From: Polyodon spathula
Taxonomy: Eukaryota > Chordata > Actinopteri > Acipenseriformes > Polyodontidae
Direction: 5' to 3'
Assembly: GCF_017654505.1 (NCBI RefSeq)
Contig: NC_054541.1
Location: 44,578,486-44,642,485, forward strand
Length of the DNA: 64,000 bases
Shown here one piece after another: positions 24,601 to 36,985 of the stretch. The position numbers and the translations under genes were made by a program. The notes under the pieces are model-generated. The model had not been told where the DNA came from, ran no database searches, and saw only the letters and a list, made by a program, of their open reading frames with translations. Position 1 is the stretch's first letter. The number at the start of each line of letters is the position of its first letter.

Positions 24601-26287
24601 GTTAGTTCTGTTCAACTATCTAATGTTTTGTTCTGTGCATATTATTTTTACTTGTTTAATTTTATGCTATAAAGGTCTGTGTAATACACTTTTATATGCT
24701 GCATTTACTACGGTTTACCATGGTTTTGTTGCATGTTGAGTATGTTGACTATGATGGAATTTAGAAATCCCTCAATTTCTTCTAAAACAAACTAGAACTT
24801 CTCAATTGTGTGATGTTTTGAAGGGATCAGATGGTTAAGTTATTTTTCATTTTTTAAAATGTTGATTAGTATAGATGTTTTTTTTTTGTTTGTTTTTTTC
24901 TCAGGGGGACTATGAAGTGGCTATACATAGTGATTCTTGGGGTTTCTTCTCATTAGGAAATTAGTTTTATCATCGTTCTGCACATTGAGAAGTTTATCAG
25001 AAAGATCCATAGGAACTGGAAAGGAAGAAAGTGGCTTGGCATGGGATCTATGAGATGTTTTTAACATATATATTACCAAAGAATGCACAAGCCACTTAGA
25101 TTGGGTCCTCTGTGCAATTGTGGAAACCAAATGGCTTGATTTTTGTGAGTGAAAATTAATGTACTAGCTAGAATACAATGCAGTATCTCAAATTTAAGAC
25201 TATTGCAAACTGTGCTTGGGTGAATAATATTTTAAAATTTATTTGAATGAATGTATTGGTATTGCAGTTGCATGGAGTTTATATGTATTTTTTAAAAATA
25301 TATATTATTATTTTCATGTAGAATCAGACAAAGCACCTTAAAGACAAATGTGAGTCATTGCAGTAATGCACAGATGATTGCAAAACAAACAATACATGTA
25401 AAAATAACAAACTATTGAGTAATACTTCAACAAATATGTGAACATACGTAACTGTATACAGCACGCAGCTGGTCCAGAAAGGATCCCACTGAAGTAAAGC
25501 TGTTACAATGACGAAGGTAGGTTCTCTTACTACAGTGCTATCAGCACTATTTTCCAGCACTATTTTTGGTGTGTTTTGTACCTTTCTGAACCAAGACTGT
25601 TGGCAAACCTGTCCAAAGGGTGTTAGCTACAGTAACCCCATGTCTGGACTCAGGGATTTCCAGAAGGATGCAGGAATCTCACAAACAGCACATCGCAATG
25701 CTCCCTGCTAAGCGAGTTATAGGTGTGTATCTGCCAGAACAAGCTTACCAGTTAATGGTTTGGAACCTGGATTACCTTGGTCATCAGCACAACAAAGGCT
25801 ATAATTATCTGCAAAATAAACTTCACCCCTTGATTGTTATACAAATAATGCATTAAACTGTTCAGACAGTGATTATGTAATTACCTGTAGACCAAATGCA
25901 GACTTATAGACATTTCGATTACAATACTAGTGTAACAGTATTAACAATTTTATATTGGGTTCAAGTTCATATTTATTTCCACTGCTAGGGGATGCCCATT
26001 CCTGTGAAATGCATAAAATGGCAAGGTGAAATGACAAGGCACCTGTACCTATCTATGTCATGCTTCATGGTTTTCCATATATCTACAGAAACGCTTGTCC
26101 AGTTTAGATGAAACTTGCAAAACTATTTTTTTGAGGATATCAGAATCTGGGTGTCAACGTGTTTCTCACTCTTACATGTGCACATGATGGATGTTTGTCA
26201 TCATGACTTGAAAAGTTGTAAGTAAAAATTCTGGACACCATTTGACAAAGGAACAGGACCAAGTGTCACAAGATCTTCTTTATTGTG
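24601..26287. other. No gene recognised
   Basis: AT-rich DNA. The short open frames at 25324-25856 lie on both strands over the same bases and show no family signature. Confidence 0.5.
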
Positions 26288-26450
26288 TCTCTCTTGTGGC
26301 TCAGAGGTTGCTGGATAGGTCAGGACTGTTGTTGTTAACAGGATGTGTCTGTGGTTCAAAGGTCATGTCACCCCATTATGTCACAAGTCTACAGAATCGA
26401 GTATCTATTGCAGGCAGGATAATAATAAATATAATATAATAAAAAAAAAA
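26288..26450 (+). repeat. Degenerate tRNA-derived SINE with A-rich tail
   Basis: An A-box-like TGGCTCAGAGG at 26297-26307 and a B-box-like GGTTCAAAGGTC at 26353-26364 lie 45 bases apart. That is the layout of a polymerase III promoter from a tRNA with a long variable arm. The unit ends in an AATAATAAATATAAT...A-rich tail near 26415-26450. The boxes are imperfect, so it is an old copy. Confidence 0.45.
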
Positions 26451-26939
26451 GCCAAATATCCACTAAATTTTTTTACGTATTGTTGTTTTCCATAAATGTT
26501 CAGTCATGCTGGTGCTTGTTCGATATGTCAAACAAATGGAATTTGAGTAGGCCTGCACACCCTCAGTGGTGTGTATGTGGGAGGGTTTATTTATTATTTA
26601 TTCATTTTTTTATTTATATATTATAATAAATTATAATATTTTTTCCCCTTTCTCCAGGGCCTTCTTTGGGGCGTTGGGCCCCCAGGGGAATTTCCCCATC
26701 TTCCCCGCTCTCGGTGGGACTGCATATGATCAGTGTCAACCAAAGAGCTGTACTTCCTTATTAAGCACCTGTACAAGGTTTCATTTGGAAACAAATGCGG
26801 TACACTTACTCAAAGAAGTGATTATGTGCATATGCATACATTGTATTCAACCTCACAAAGAAAATGGGGCCTCCTTGTATATGTGTAGGCCCAAAAACCT
26901 GACAGTTGGCACACAGTAACACACAGTTACTACTAACAT

Positions 26940-26998
26940 ATTAATAATATTAATAATAGTAATAATAAATATAATAATAATAAATAATAATAATAATA

Positions 26999-27031
<33 letters not shown>

Positions 27032-27053
27032 TAATTATTATTATTATTATTTG
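26940..27053. repeat. Self-complementary AAT/ATT microsatellite
   Basis: A long interrupted AAT array runs directly into an ATT array at about 27030 (AATTAATTATTATT). The two halves are complementary and can fold back on themselves. Confidence 0.93.
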
Positions 27054-27199
27054 AGATTTGAATATGTTTTAATCAGCCAAGCTACACAGTGACCTTTTTT
27101 TTCTGCTGTAAAGTTCTGGGTGTTTCTCGTGACTGAGCATTGTCGGCTTTATGAAGTTTTGCTTTATATAGGCCCAGACATTGTTTTTGGCATTTTAGG

Positions 27200-27384
27200 C
27201 ACCATTCCTACTCCCACTCTGACTGGCTGTGCTCCATTTGGTTTGTGGTGGCCTGGCGCGCCCTCTTCCCTCCGGTGCAAAGTCATAAACAATCCCAGGG
27301 AGCGCCTGACGGGGTTTGCACATATCCTCATTTGAATGCTAACAGTGCCTGCCAGCTGAAATTGTAACAAGTATACTACACCTT

Positions 27385-27385
<1 letters not shown>
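27200..27385. promoter_or_regulatory. Candidate conserved non-coding island D
   Basis: This is a balanced-composition block of about 180 bp with a GC-rich centre (GGCCTGGCGCGCCCTC). It is followed by CATCCTCATTTGAATGC and GCCAGCTGAAATTG, words reminiscent of POU and E-box sites. It is bounded by microsatellites on both sides. The open frames on the two strands overlap one another and show no domain, so I prefer a regulatory reading. Confidence 0.3.
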
Positions 27386-27387
<2 letters not shown>

Positions 27388-27422
<35 letters not shown>

Positions 27423-27436
27423 GTTGTTATTATTAT
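27388..27436. repeat. (ATT)n microsatellite
   Basis: ATT units with one GTT interruption near the 3' end. Confidence 0.95.
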
Positions 27437-27649
27437 CATCTCTTGTGGTGTGCATATTTTAGTTCATAAGTCATGCAGTTAGATTGACTCACGTTACTGC
27501 CAGGAAGTAGTGATTTGAACTTGAGCAGGGCACTATTGTACTTGTCTGGTTTAATTCTCTGTGGCTTATTAAGCATCCTTGTGAGGAGCACTTGTTTTTA
27601 TTTGCAAATTCACTGCCACCATTACTACAACTGCTTATATCTTATAAAC

Positions 27650-27925
27650 CGTTTAAATTTGCAACTTTGCATTTTCAGTGTTATGGAAACTGCTCGGGTA
27701 AATTCTAACGACACCCTTCACTTAGACGTGGGACCTCGGATGCCTGTTATTTTACAAAGCTGCCATCGCAACAGTGTTGAAACCTCATATCTCAGAACCA
27801 TTTGAGGTAGTTACTTCATATTTGCAGGGTTATATAAACCATTTGTGCTAAATGTGTTGCAAATACATTAACCTCTGGCCTAAAATGCCTTCCATATTGA
27901 CATTGTGTGACTTTTTTAGAGACAG
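27650..27925 (+). repeat. Dispersed repeat family R1, copy 2 (two tandem units)
   Basis: The first unit (CATTTTCAGTGTTATGGAAAC..., about 27672) is followed by a joining block (TTGAAACCTCATATCTCAG at about 27777). A second, more diverged unit follows (CATATTTGCAGGGTTATATAAACC ... CCATATTGACATTGTGTGAC). This suggests that the family is built of tandem units about 120-150 bp long. Confidence 0.6.
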
Positions 27926-29135
27926 TACATTTCAGAGGTTTTTTGGCCCAGTTTTCAACTGTGGGCAAACAGAAAGTGTTTCACAAAATTTGGAAGAGTG
28001 GGCCCTAAGGTTCGTACAGCAATACTAACATTTTAGGACCCCTGTCCCCTACAAGGTAATGGCTTGGGCTGAAGTTCGAATAAAACTTGTCACTTACCCC
28101 TTGTCTGGCAACTTGCTCCTGGTATTTTTTTCTCAAACCCTATTCATTGAGAGTCGAATGAGGTGCTACACACTCTAAGCTGAGCCCAGGGTGATTTTTC
28201 TGGTCAGGGTCACTTTTTCACTTTAGGTTGACCTGTGCCAGGTCACAGCTCGAAGGGGAAATTAAAAAAAAAAAAAAAAAAGATTAGCATTTCTGAACTA
28301 AGCAGGCCCGAAAACCCCCAGGTGAATTTTTCTGGCAAAATCTGAGATGGTCAGACAACAGCTCTGGTTGAGTTGGTATGGAATGACCCAATATAGTTAT
28401 TTACAACTGATCAGACATTATGTTACAGTGGCTATAGTGGGCAGTTGTCTCTAGAATAAGAGCGTAGAGCATAGATTGGTGGTGAAAAAAAAAGCAGTTA
28501 TTACACTACTACAGAAAGTGTGTAGTAATTAGACCTATTTCTAACCACATATTTAAATGTGATGGTTTACAGAAGATGTCAGAAGTTTGTTCCTGTTTCA
28601 TAAGCATAATGCGTAGGCCTCAGATCACAAGAAGAGTACTACTGTACTGTATGTGATGAATTTTGATTTTGCATACCAACACACAGGAAGTGATTTCGGC
28701 AAACTGTTCATCCCGGAGACTCCTACTGAGATGACATTGCATAGTCTTTTTCAGTTGTCTCAGATACTGCCAGTGTTTTAAATAAGGAGTCATGGGTATG
28801 CAAACGTGTCTTTTCCCCTGACTTCTTAGCTGGGTCCATTTTGCCAGCAAGCATATTGTGTAATACTAACTAAGCAGTATATACTGATTGGTCCTGTAAC
28901 TAAGCTACAGTACCTACCATCTCCATGTCCTTTGTTGGCCCCTATGAAACAAGTCTGCATACTGAAATACAAGCGGAGTGAGATTTGCACAGCCTGTGGA
29001 CTTGCCAATGAACTCCAATTTAACATAAATATCTTTTTCAGGTATAGGGGGCCTATTAATTGTCGGTTCAAAATACCTCCACTCTCTAAATCATGACAAT
29101 AGGGCCTTTTGTGGACCAGTGTAATGAAAGAGATC
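27926..29135. other. No gene recognised
   Basis: Unique DNA with an A run at about 28264-28282. The minus-strand open frames at 28620-29155 show no domain that I recognise. Confidence 0.45.
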
Positions 29136-29237
29136 ATGTGAGTTTCACAGACCATGGTTAGCCCTCACCTTGAATTGCTTTACCTAACATTAGGTAGTCA
29201 AGGATTAGTGCTAATCAGGGTCTGTGGAATGAGCCCC
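29136..29237. mobile_element. Small foldback MITE, TTAGCACTAAT family (copy 2)
   Basis: The left arm (TTTCACAGACCATGGTTAGC...TTTACCTAAC) pairs imperfectly with the reverse complement of the right arm (TTAGGTAGTCAAGGATTAGTG ... GTCTGTGGAATGAGCCCC). The right arm is similar to the copy at 13585-13680. Confidence 0.6.
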
Positions 29238-30169
29238 TTGTGTATTTCTGTCAGTTAAAAAACATACAAAACTGCAGAGGGGTCCTATTTTAATGATTTT
29301 AACAACAGCAGTATCTTGATCAGTTAATCAATTAAATGGACACCGCAGCAGAGCAGCTTGTCACCAGTAGATGTATTTTAAACAACTGTTTGGTGTATAG
29401 AATACATACCACTGAAAATGAATTAAGAAAAAAGTCTCATGTTGAAATAGAGAACCTGCTGGAGATAGTATTGCGTAGGTTGACTCCTACTTCCCTTGCC
29501 AGCATTTTTAACTAAAGGTGTACTTTCCATTGGAAACTACTGAAATTGCATTCAATTGTGGGAACTTGGGTTCTATTTTTTTGTGCACGGAATCTGAAAC
29601 GAGTTGTAAAAGTCAGATAATTACTGTTTCTATTCCCTAAGTCCAACTAATATTTGAATCACAACAATGTACCTTCAGTTCATTCAATTCAGTTCCTCTT
29701 GGGATAGAGCTACGCTGTAGGTTTAGCACCTGCTGGTAATTTTGATTGCTTACATAAAAATTGTTGTTGTGTATTTTATTTTTTTTATTATCTATGTTGA
29801 AGCTCTTTTCTGCTTTTTTTTTTTTTTTTGTTATTTTTTATTTCCAGTACATGCATTTTTATTTACTGTTTGCAAGGAAGTAAACGCTGCATTCCACATG
29901 ATTGATTTACGATTTAAATACTTATTAAGAAAGAATGAAAACAATAACATGAGGGTGCATGTTCAGTAACACTGTATGCAAATGTGGAAGAAAGGTATTT
30001 ATTAGCATCGATAATTTTATCATCCTTGAACGAATAACAGTCAGAACATGACAGTTCAAAGCACACTGTACTGTGAAGAAATATAGAGAATATTGAAGAG
30101 ATGTTGATACAAGGAAAGTTTTAAGGAAAATGGTTCTAGCTGTTTCTGTTTCACTCACATCCTCCACTC
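29238..30169. other. No gene recognised
   Basis: Unique AT-rich DNA with a T run near 29815-29830. No defensible frame. Confidence 0.5.
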
Positions 30170-30682
30170 TATAGCCCGTTTCACACTGGCGCTCCGACCC
30201 GGATCCTGACCCGGGTTCTAGCTACCCGGGTCACAGTCCAGTGAAACCACGTACCCTCAAGATTTGACCTGGGAGGCGCGAGACAAAATTTATAATAGGC
30301 ATTCGTAAGCAGACAAAGTAACAAACAGCCACGTTTCTGTTTATTCTGTTTAGCCACGCCATGAGCCAGATAGCAGCAGTGATGAAGAAACATTTGCTTT
30401 AATCAACATTTAGGCTGACAATTCAATCTAGAAACGCTTGGATGGACGTGTCCATAACAAGTATACCATCTTGAAAGCATGAACAAATAAAAGGATGGTC
30501 ATTTGAATGCTGCTGCTTCCGTGGCATTGCATACTCGCATTGTGTCCTTGCTTTTGTCACCCAGGTCCACACTGATTTTTCAAAAAGCAGTGTGAAATCG
30601 TGTAGCCGACCTGCATGGCACCATGTTGTGAGTTAGTTAGGGTCCGACCCGGGTAGAGCATGCCTGCGTGAAAGGGGCTTAT
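30170..30682. mobile_element. TIR element flanked by TAT, 507 bp
   Basis: The element spans 30173-30679. Its left end AGCCCGTTTCACACTGGC and right end (reverse complement AGCCCCTTTCACGCAGGC) are terminal inverted repeats differing at few positions. Subterminal sequence is also mirrored: CGACCCGG on the left and CCGACCCGGGT on the right. TAT lies directly outside both ends (30170-30172 and 30680-30682), a plausible 3-bp target duplication. Length, GC-rich ends and lack of coding capacity indicate a non-autonomous DNA transposon. A 3-bp AT-rich duplication recalls PIF/Harbinger, though those usually duplicate TWA. The superfamily is left open. Confidence 0.78.
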
Positions 30683-33561
30683 GTTGTGAGGGATAACACT
30701 GTGTCAGGCTGATCCTGGAAAGGGGGATACAACAGTCATTTTACTCATCAAAGTATTTTTAGTACTGTAGGTAAAGTTCCCCCATGCCAAATTGTTTGGT
30801 GGTTTCGTGACTGTCCACTGAGGGACACGTTGAAATGACCAAGCTAATTTCATAAGTGACCCAAACTGAACTTGAAAGGCATTAATCCACTGTGCTACCC
30901 ACTGTCCTCTCTTATATTTTTGGCCCACACAGGTGAATATGGATTGCATGTAATGCTGTCCAAATCCTAAATAATACATAAAACGTAGTAATAAAAATAT
31001 TTGAACAAACTAATTGCTTGCTTAAAACTGACGTACTTTGTATAATCCCTTGTAAGACCCTTTCTTAAAACACATTGTGTTTGTATTGTTGAATTCTAAA
31101 AGCAATTCCTTGCATATTCCAGTCTATACAATACAAATATATTTGAAGTGCTTGTATCTGCTACTTAACCACAGCATCAACAAACAAAATGTAGTGCAAA
31201 TTAGTTCAAATTCATTCATTCAAAGAAGCATTTATATTTACTACAGTGTAAATGACAATAACCACAGTTAAATTAAAATGGGGATAAGAAACGAATAAAG
31301 TATTGTTCAAAATGTGAAAGCCAACATATTTTGAAAATCTTTTCTCTGCTCAAAATTATTTTCTTTCTGTTGACTTCCTGTTTTTCTGTGCTGTTTGTTT
31401 GTTCACATGCAGCTGCCTCTACTGGTTGAAATTAGTTATCTACATGCAAACATTCATACACTGTACACAAGACATCTGGTAACATTTTCCTTCTAAAAAA
31501 AAAAGTTGCATAGTGCTGTATTTGGGAACCATGGATTGTAAAGTACTGTAATATTCATTATAAAAACAGCACTGTTTTATTATATGTAAGGGTTAAATAA
31601 ATAATCATTCAAATAAGTAAGGAAGATTGAGTGAGAGAAATTAATAAAACACGCTTGCAATAAATGCCATTGTAAAACTCAACATTGTACATTGGATTAC
31701 TTGACTGCATTTCAAAGGCATTTACTGTTGTTAGCACTTTTTTTAATTTAAATAAATATTTATAAAAAATATTTCTCCCTTCAAAACTGTGTTTATTTGA
31801 TACAGAACTGTTTAAATAATAATACAAAAAAGTTGTGTCACTTTAAATTGTAATTTAGCTGTGTTTATGTATGTGTGGTGCACTTCCATGTGTCTTGAAT
31901 AATTGCAGCTGAAGGAGGGTTAAGTAAAGTTGTCATTATTGACAATTTTAAGGGAAGACAACACCTTTGTGAATTACCACCAGGGCCAGCATCAGGGGAG
32001 CGCGCGCGCGAGGGATGCGACTACACCCAGGACCTGCCTCTGCTGGGGCCCATACCAAAGATATTCTATAATATCTTTGCCCATACCAATCCATTATCGA
32101 AAAACAAAAACAAAACAATGTTCTCCCAGTGGTTCAAAAATAAACCATGGCAATGTTGTACTGTCAGTCAAAACACAGATTAGCAAATCAGAGCTACGTA
32201 GGCGGGACTCAGCGTGAAACTTTATAATAGGTTAGTGTTGATTAAAAAACATTTACAGGGGGGGTTCCATTTCTTTCACAACTGCTGTGTATAAATATTA
32301 CAACAAACAGTTTACTAACAAGGTATATAATCATAAATACTTCTGAGAAAAATAAACACATAGGCCTATCAGCCAACTATAATTATCTGTGCAAACTCCT
32401 ATATCACACCCCAATTTTCCATAATAGACTTGCCTGGTAAAAAAAAAAAAAAAAAGTGCTTGGTGGAAGTAGGCTAACTTTTCCACAGTTGTGGTAATAA
32501 GTACATAATATACGGTATATCGAATATGTCATCAAAATACAAGTCGGGTTGTTCAAAGCGAAAACAGCAGAAAAGACAGCTAGAAATTTCCCAAAAAGAA
32601 GCAAAAAATGCTTTAAAAAAAAAAAGTGTACAGTAAATGGTTTAAAAGCGGGCTGACAACAGCAGGTGGAAGTATAGTGCCAGAGGAAAGACGTGAATCA
32701 GAGACAAATACAACAACAGCAAATACAAGGTACTGAATCGTGTTGTAAACCCGGTACCCAGTCAGGCACCTTTATGTGATTTTTATGTTCCAGCTACTTG
32801 GCCTGACTGTTGACCAAAGAGCTAAGAGTTGAAGTCATGAAACATAAACCTGTGCAGCTGAAGAAACTGACGTTGAATTCCTAAAAAATCACACGTGATT
32901 TATACTCATTTTTGGAATGAAACTTCAGTTAGGTATATTTTAAGTTGAGAGTTGTTTGTTTTTTCTTTTGTTGTTTTTTGGGGGTAGCTACTTCACACTC
33001 TTGCACCAGGGACCAGTAAATCCAAACACCAGCCCTGATTACCACATTTGCAAAGTAGAAAACTAAAAAAAACAATAATAGGAAGATAAAGGAGAAAATT
33101 GTACTCTGTAAATCTGAAAAAAGTGTTTTGAGAATTAAGTCCTGTCCAATATGAGAATCTGTATGTGGTCTCTAGATCTTTAGATGTACATCTGCTTTGA
33201 GAATAGTGAAAAAATAAGACAGACAAATTTGTCATGGTAGTTATCTACTTTGAATACAATAAGAACCAAGTTTGTACCTTACTGTTTAATTCTACAAACA
33301 TTTATCCAAATTGGATTATTAGATCTGCTAATGAGAACTTTAGAGAATGGTGAATTGGCCTGATATTCCTTACTTTGACACAAAGGTCAAAGGTTGTGCG
33401 TAATCCTTGTGTTAAATGTAGTTTACCTGTGTGCAATACAGAGCGTGAAGGACAACCAAATAGCAGTGAGTTTTTCTAGTCCAAAAGCTTAATGAATATT
33501 AAATGTCAAATCACAATACTGCTACATTTTTAAACATCATTAGACTAAGAACGATCTTACT

Positions 33562-33602
<41 letters not shown>

Positions 33603-34330
33603 AAATAAACTTTAAAATGTGTTGTCTCTGTTTAGAGCTCTTTTAAAGATGTCTTTTCCTGTAATGTAACTGTAACCACAGATACTATATTGGTAACTTA
33701 TCAGTACATCTTTAAATAATGCAGTGCCAAGATAGTTTTAATGAAAACATCGATACAAAATAAAAGCATTGCATTTACCCATGAACATCTGGGAGAACCT
33801 TAAGAACCTTATGAAGTATGTATTCTCAAATCATAACCCTTGACATATACATCTTGACAGACCACTTTTTCTACACCACAAAGCAGAAAAAAAGACAACA
33901 GCTCAGTCAGCTTCTTGTTTATTCACTCCAACAAAACCACTGTACTAGATTTCCCTCCTCATTGCCTACTTCTGTGTACAGTATTTACCAGGAAAACACA
34001 ACTCCACAAGTGTTTTTTACACTTTGTACTTTGTACAGTAAGTGGTAAAATAACTGAGCAATCAACCACCATATTTAATCATCCCTGTAAAGGAGATAAT
34101 ATGTACTCCACTGTGATTTTGGTGGCACCTTTTTAACGCCACATGTCTGGTAAACATTTGCTTTGAGGTTCAATTCACAACACTTTTTTTGCCATCCTCT
34201 CCAAGTTAGATTATGAAAAATCATCGAGTAAAAATGTACTAATTTACAGGTAAATTTCATTAATATCAGGTCATATCAATGATAAGAGACTCCTGTCTAT
34301 ATTTAGGGATCGATTCTTATTACCTCCTCA
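30683..34330. other. No gene recognised
   Basis: AT-rich DNA. It includes an exact 10-bp hairpin (CAAAGATATT/AATATCTTTG with CTAT loop, 32056-32079), an alternating GC run at 32001-32010, an A run near 32437-32455 and the 37-T run at 33563-33599. Confidence 0.5.
33563..33599. repeat. T homopolymer, 37 bases
   Basis: This is the longest homopolymer in the window. It could be the A-tail of a minus-strand retroposon, but no recognisable retroposon body adjoins it. Confidence 0.95.
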
Positions 34331-34400
34331 CGCCTGTTGCCATGGTTGCAGTTTGTGTGAAGATGGCAGCAGATGCATGCGTCACACATGATTCACACTA
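34331..34400. promoter_or_regulatory. Candidate regulatory island E with RFX-like site
   Basis: GTTGCCATGG at 34336-34345 is an RFX X-box half site within a complex stretch (CACGCCTGTTGCCATGG, then AAGATGGCAGCAGATG). The second half of the X-box is poor (TTGC instead of RAC). Evidence is motif and texture only. Confidence 0.25.
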
Positions 34401-35154
34401 CAATAGGTTATCTATAAATCAGCCTTATCTTTGAATTAGCCTACCAAGGTCTTTGTTTTCACTGAGAGGATAACACATTCACACTGGAGAAAGTTCAGTG
34501 TCAGTCACTACCGAGATCGTTTTGTCCGGGTAGATTTTGTAAAAGTGATCGTTCTAATAGGGCTAATTTCCATTGAAAAAAGGGTTCTTGCTGTTTGAAT
34601 CGTTAAAAAAGGGCAGTTCGTTATAAGAAGAGTTTGTTATAGTGAAGTTAGATGGTATTCCAAATCTGTATTAGCACAGTCTGATATTTTTCTTTTTACA
34701 TTGCATATTTGAACCAAATATTGAAATTAAATATATGCAGCATTTCTAGGAAAAGCTACATACCAAAATTTACTGTCTATAATGAACACCTTTTTACAAG
34801 CTGTTGGACAATTTCTATATGTTATATACAGATTACACAGTATACAAAATACTGAAGTTATACTATGATTTTGATTGGGTAGTATACAAGATTTGAACAT
34901 TGTATAAAAGAGCTTAGCTGGATATTAAACACAAACACAGCTGCATATTCTTACAATTATGTTATTTTGTATTAAAGAATAGGGTTATACGAATATTTAT
35001 GAGAGAGTTAATCTTATAACCTGCACACTTTTGTAGGTTAGAAGATACAGTTTCAAAATGCTCATAAAACATACCCTGGCATATAAAATGGTTTGGCTGA
35101 CAGAAACAATGTTTCATGGAGCTTTATTTCTCATTGTCTTGTATTCTTGTATTG

Positions 35155-35166
<12 letters not shown>

Positions 35167-35231
<65 letters not shown>
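35167..35231. repeat. (TA)n microsatellite
   Basis: About 32 TA units after a short GT run. The overlapping YIYIYI frame is an artefact. Confidence 0.97.
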
Positions 35232-35235
<4 letters not shown>

Positions 35236-35473
35236 TTACGACTGCAATTCAACAAAAAGACGTTAAATAATAGTTAAAATGCTGACGTTAAGTTGTTTTT
35301 CTTATTTTTTTAATTTATTTTTATTGGCTTGCAAATAATTGTCTAAAACTGAAGTGAGCAAGGTTAACTTTTGTTATAATAATACTGGTTGGCTTTGGTA
35401 GTTTTATTCCGTTTCCCAGTAAATTAACATTAATAATATATCACAGTGCTGCCAAAGTGGTGCATGTATAAAG

Positions 35474-35500
35474 GATAGATAGATAGATAGATAGATAGAT
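35474..35500. repeat. (GATA)n microsatellite
   Basis: Six to seven units of GATA. Confidence 0.95.
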
Positions 35501-35574
35501 GCATAGTGCATTGTGCGAAATGTGAGGGAACCCAGACTTGATCTAATTTTCAACTGATGTTTTGACTGCGTTTC

Positions 35575-35885
35575 TAATCCCCTCATAATAAATGTTAATT
35601 AATTTCATGCAACTGTACTGGGGAAAACAGTCCCCTGGGGAGAGCAGAAAACTGCCAAAAACTTGAGGATCTGTGGGCTGATCAATGTTTGGAGCCAACA
35701 TGATTGAGTCAAGATCTGGTTTTGTCTAAAATACATTCCCAGTTATTCCCGGTTAAATTAAAACCAGATTATTATCTGTGAGCTTTTAATGAATTTGTTG
35801 TAATTACAGCTCCTTTGCCTGGGCCATTCAGTTTGACTAAGCCTGTTGGGAAACCTAAAGAAGCCTATATTTATTTGCTTTCATA
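35575..35885. promoter_or_regulatory. Candidate conserved non-coding island F
   Basis: About 300 bp of complex sequence with homeodomain-type words in AT-rich patches (TTAATTAATTTCATGCAA, CTTTTAATGAATTTG, GTAATTACAGCTCC) separated by balanced sequence. No open frame and no repeat. The arrangement resembles developmental enhancers but is unverified. Confidence 0.3.
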
Positions 35886-36579
35886 GTTAGTAATTGACTT
35901 TGGAAATGAATGAATGTGGAAGTATGACAGTCATATGTCACTGATTGAACACACTGTGTGTGGAGACCATTTGCTAGTACTTAGTGCTCAACTACAGACA
36001 AGAAACACTTGGGGTGAATGCAGTTGCAAGTCAAATGTATGTTGCTGAATGCTTCTGACCTGATTGTTAGTGAGAAAGTGTGGCTTTTTGTATGTATCTC
36101 CAGCAGGAGCCGAGGCAGCCTACTCACTTGTCTTCCTCGGATTGGAGTTTTGGCTCCCCTCTTTTTCTGTGAAAGAATTTGGTTGTGGTTCCATAATATA
36201 TTTGTACCAAGGCTTCCTTAAGAAGGCAATATGTTTTGCCAGTATTGTAAAAGCAACGTGGTGACCACATGCCATCGTATGAGAAGTTAGAATGAGAGGC
36301 TTGCTTTCAAAAAATGTAAATGAACACAAAGTATGAAGGTTTTTTTTTCTTACACATTAAACATAAGCTTTACCATACTCTCATTTAGTAATTGATATAG
36401 TATCACAGTTGCACTGATATGGTACCATTGGTACTTATCAGTAAGTGCTATCATTGTTGCGGTCCTTGTGCTGCCATTGTTTTAAAGGTCACCCACATCT
36501 AATTCAGCATCCCTTGAAGGGGAGTTTATATATAGTTTGTAAATCTGCTGCTACTGCCACTCGTAAACATCTACAGATG

Positions 36580-36985
36580 CTGACATAATATTTTCAGTGT
36601 TCAGGAAACTCCACTGGCAGAATCTACCTGTACCAGTCACTTTGAGGTTTCTCTTCATATTTGTTACACAAATGTATTCGATTGTTGGATCATGGGTATC
36701 TTATAAATTCAAACGTTTTGTGATGGTAATTTACAAAGATGCCACCAAATGTGTTGGTGGCCTTGACATTGACCTCTCACCCAATATGGATGCCATTTTG
36801 TGGATGGCTGTTTTTTAAATGGCCATTTTGAGAGAGGGTTAGAAGTATATACTCATTTTGCAAAGCACTGTTTAACCAACAAGAATCCTCACCGCACTTC
36901 GAGATAAAGTGTGGTGCCACATTTGTTTGAACCCCCATATTTCAGAAACCTTTATTGATACAAACTTAATTTAACCTTTTAAGTT
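36580..36985 (+). repeat. Dispersed repeat family R1, copy 3
   Basis: It contains the family blocks in the same order: ATTTTCAGTGTTCAGGAAAC, CTGGCAGAATCTACCTGT, CTTCATATTTG, CCCAATATGGATGCCATTTTG, and later TTTGAACCCCCATATTTCAG. The last block matches the joiner of copy 2 near 27777. It is more diverged than copies 1 and 2. Confidence 0.5.

Noticed and set aside
26288..26380. Functional tRNA gene
   Set aside because: A and B boxes are imperfect, arms do not fold into a clean cloverleaf by eye, and an A-rich tail marks a retroposon. The same reasoning applies to 48978-49024 and 52289-52374.
35058..35270. Open frame with a long YIYIYI stretch
   Set aside because: It is produced by the (TA)n microsatellite, as are the similar frames near 44911-45189 and 47102-47547.
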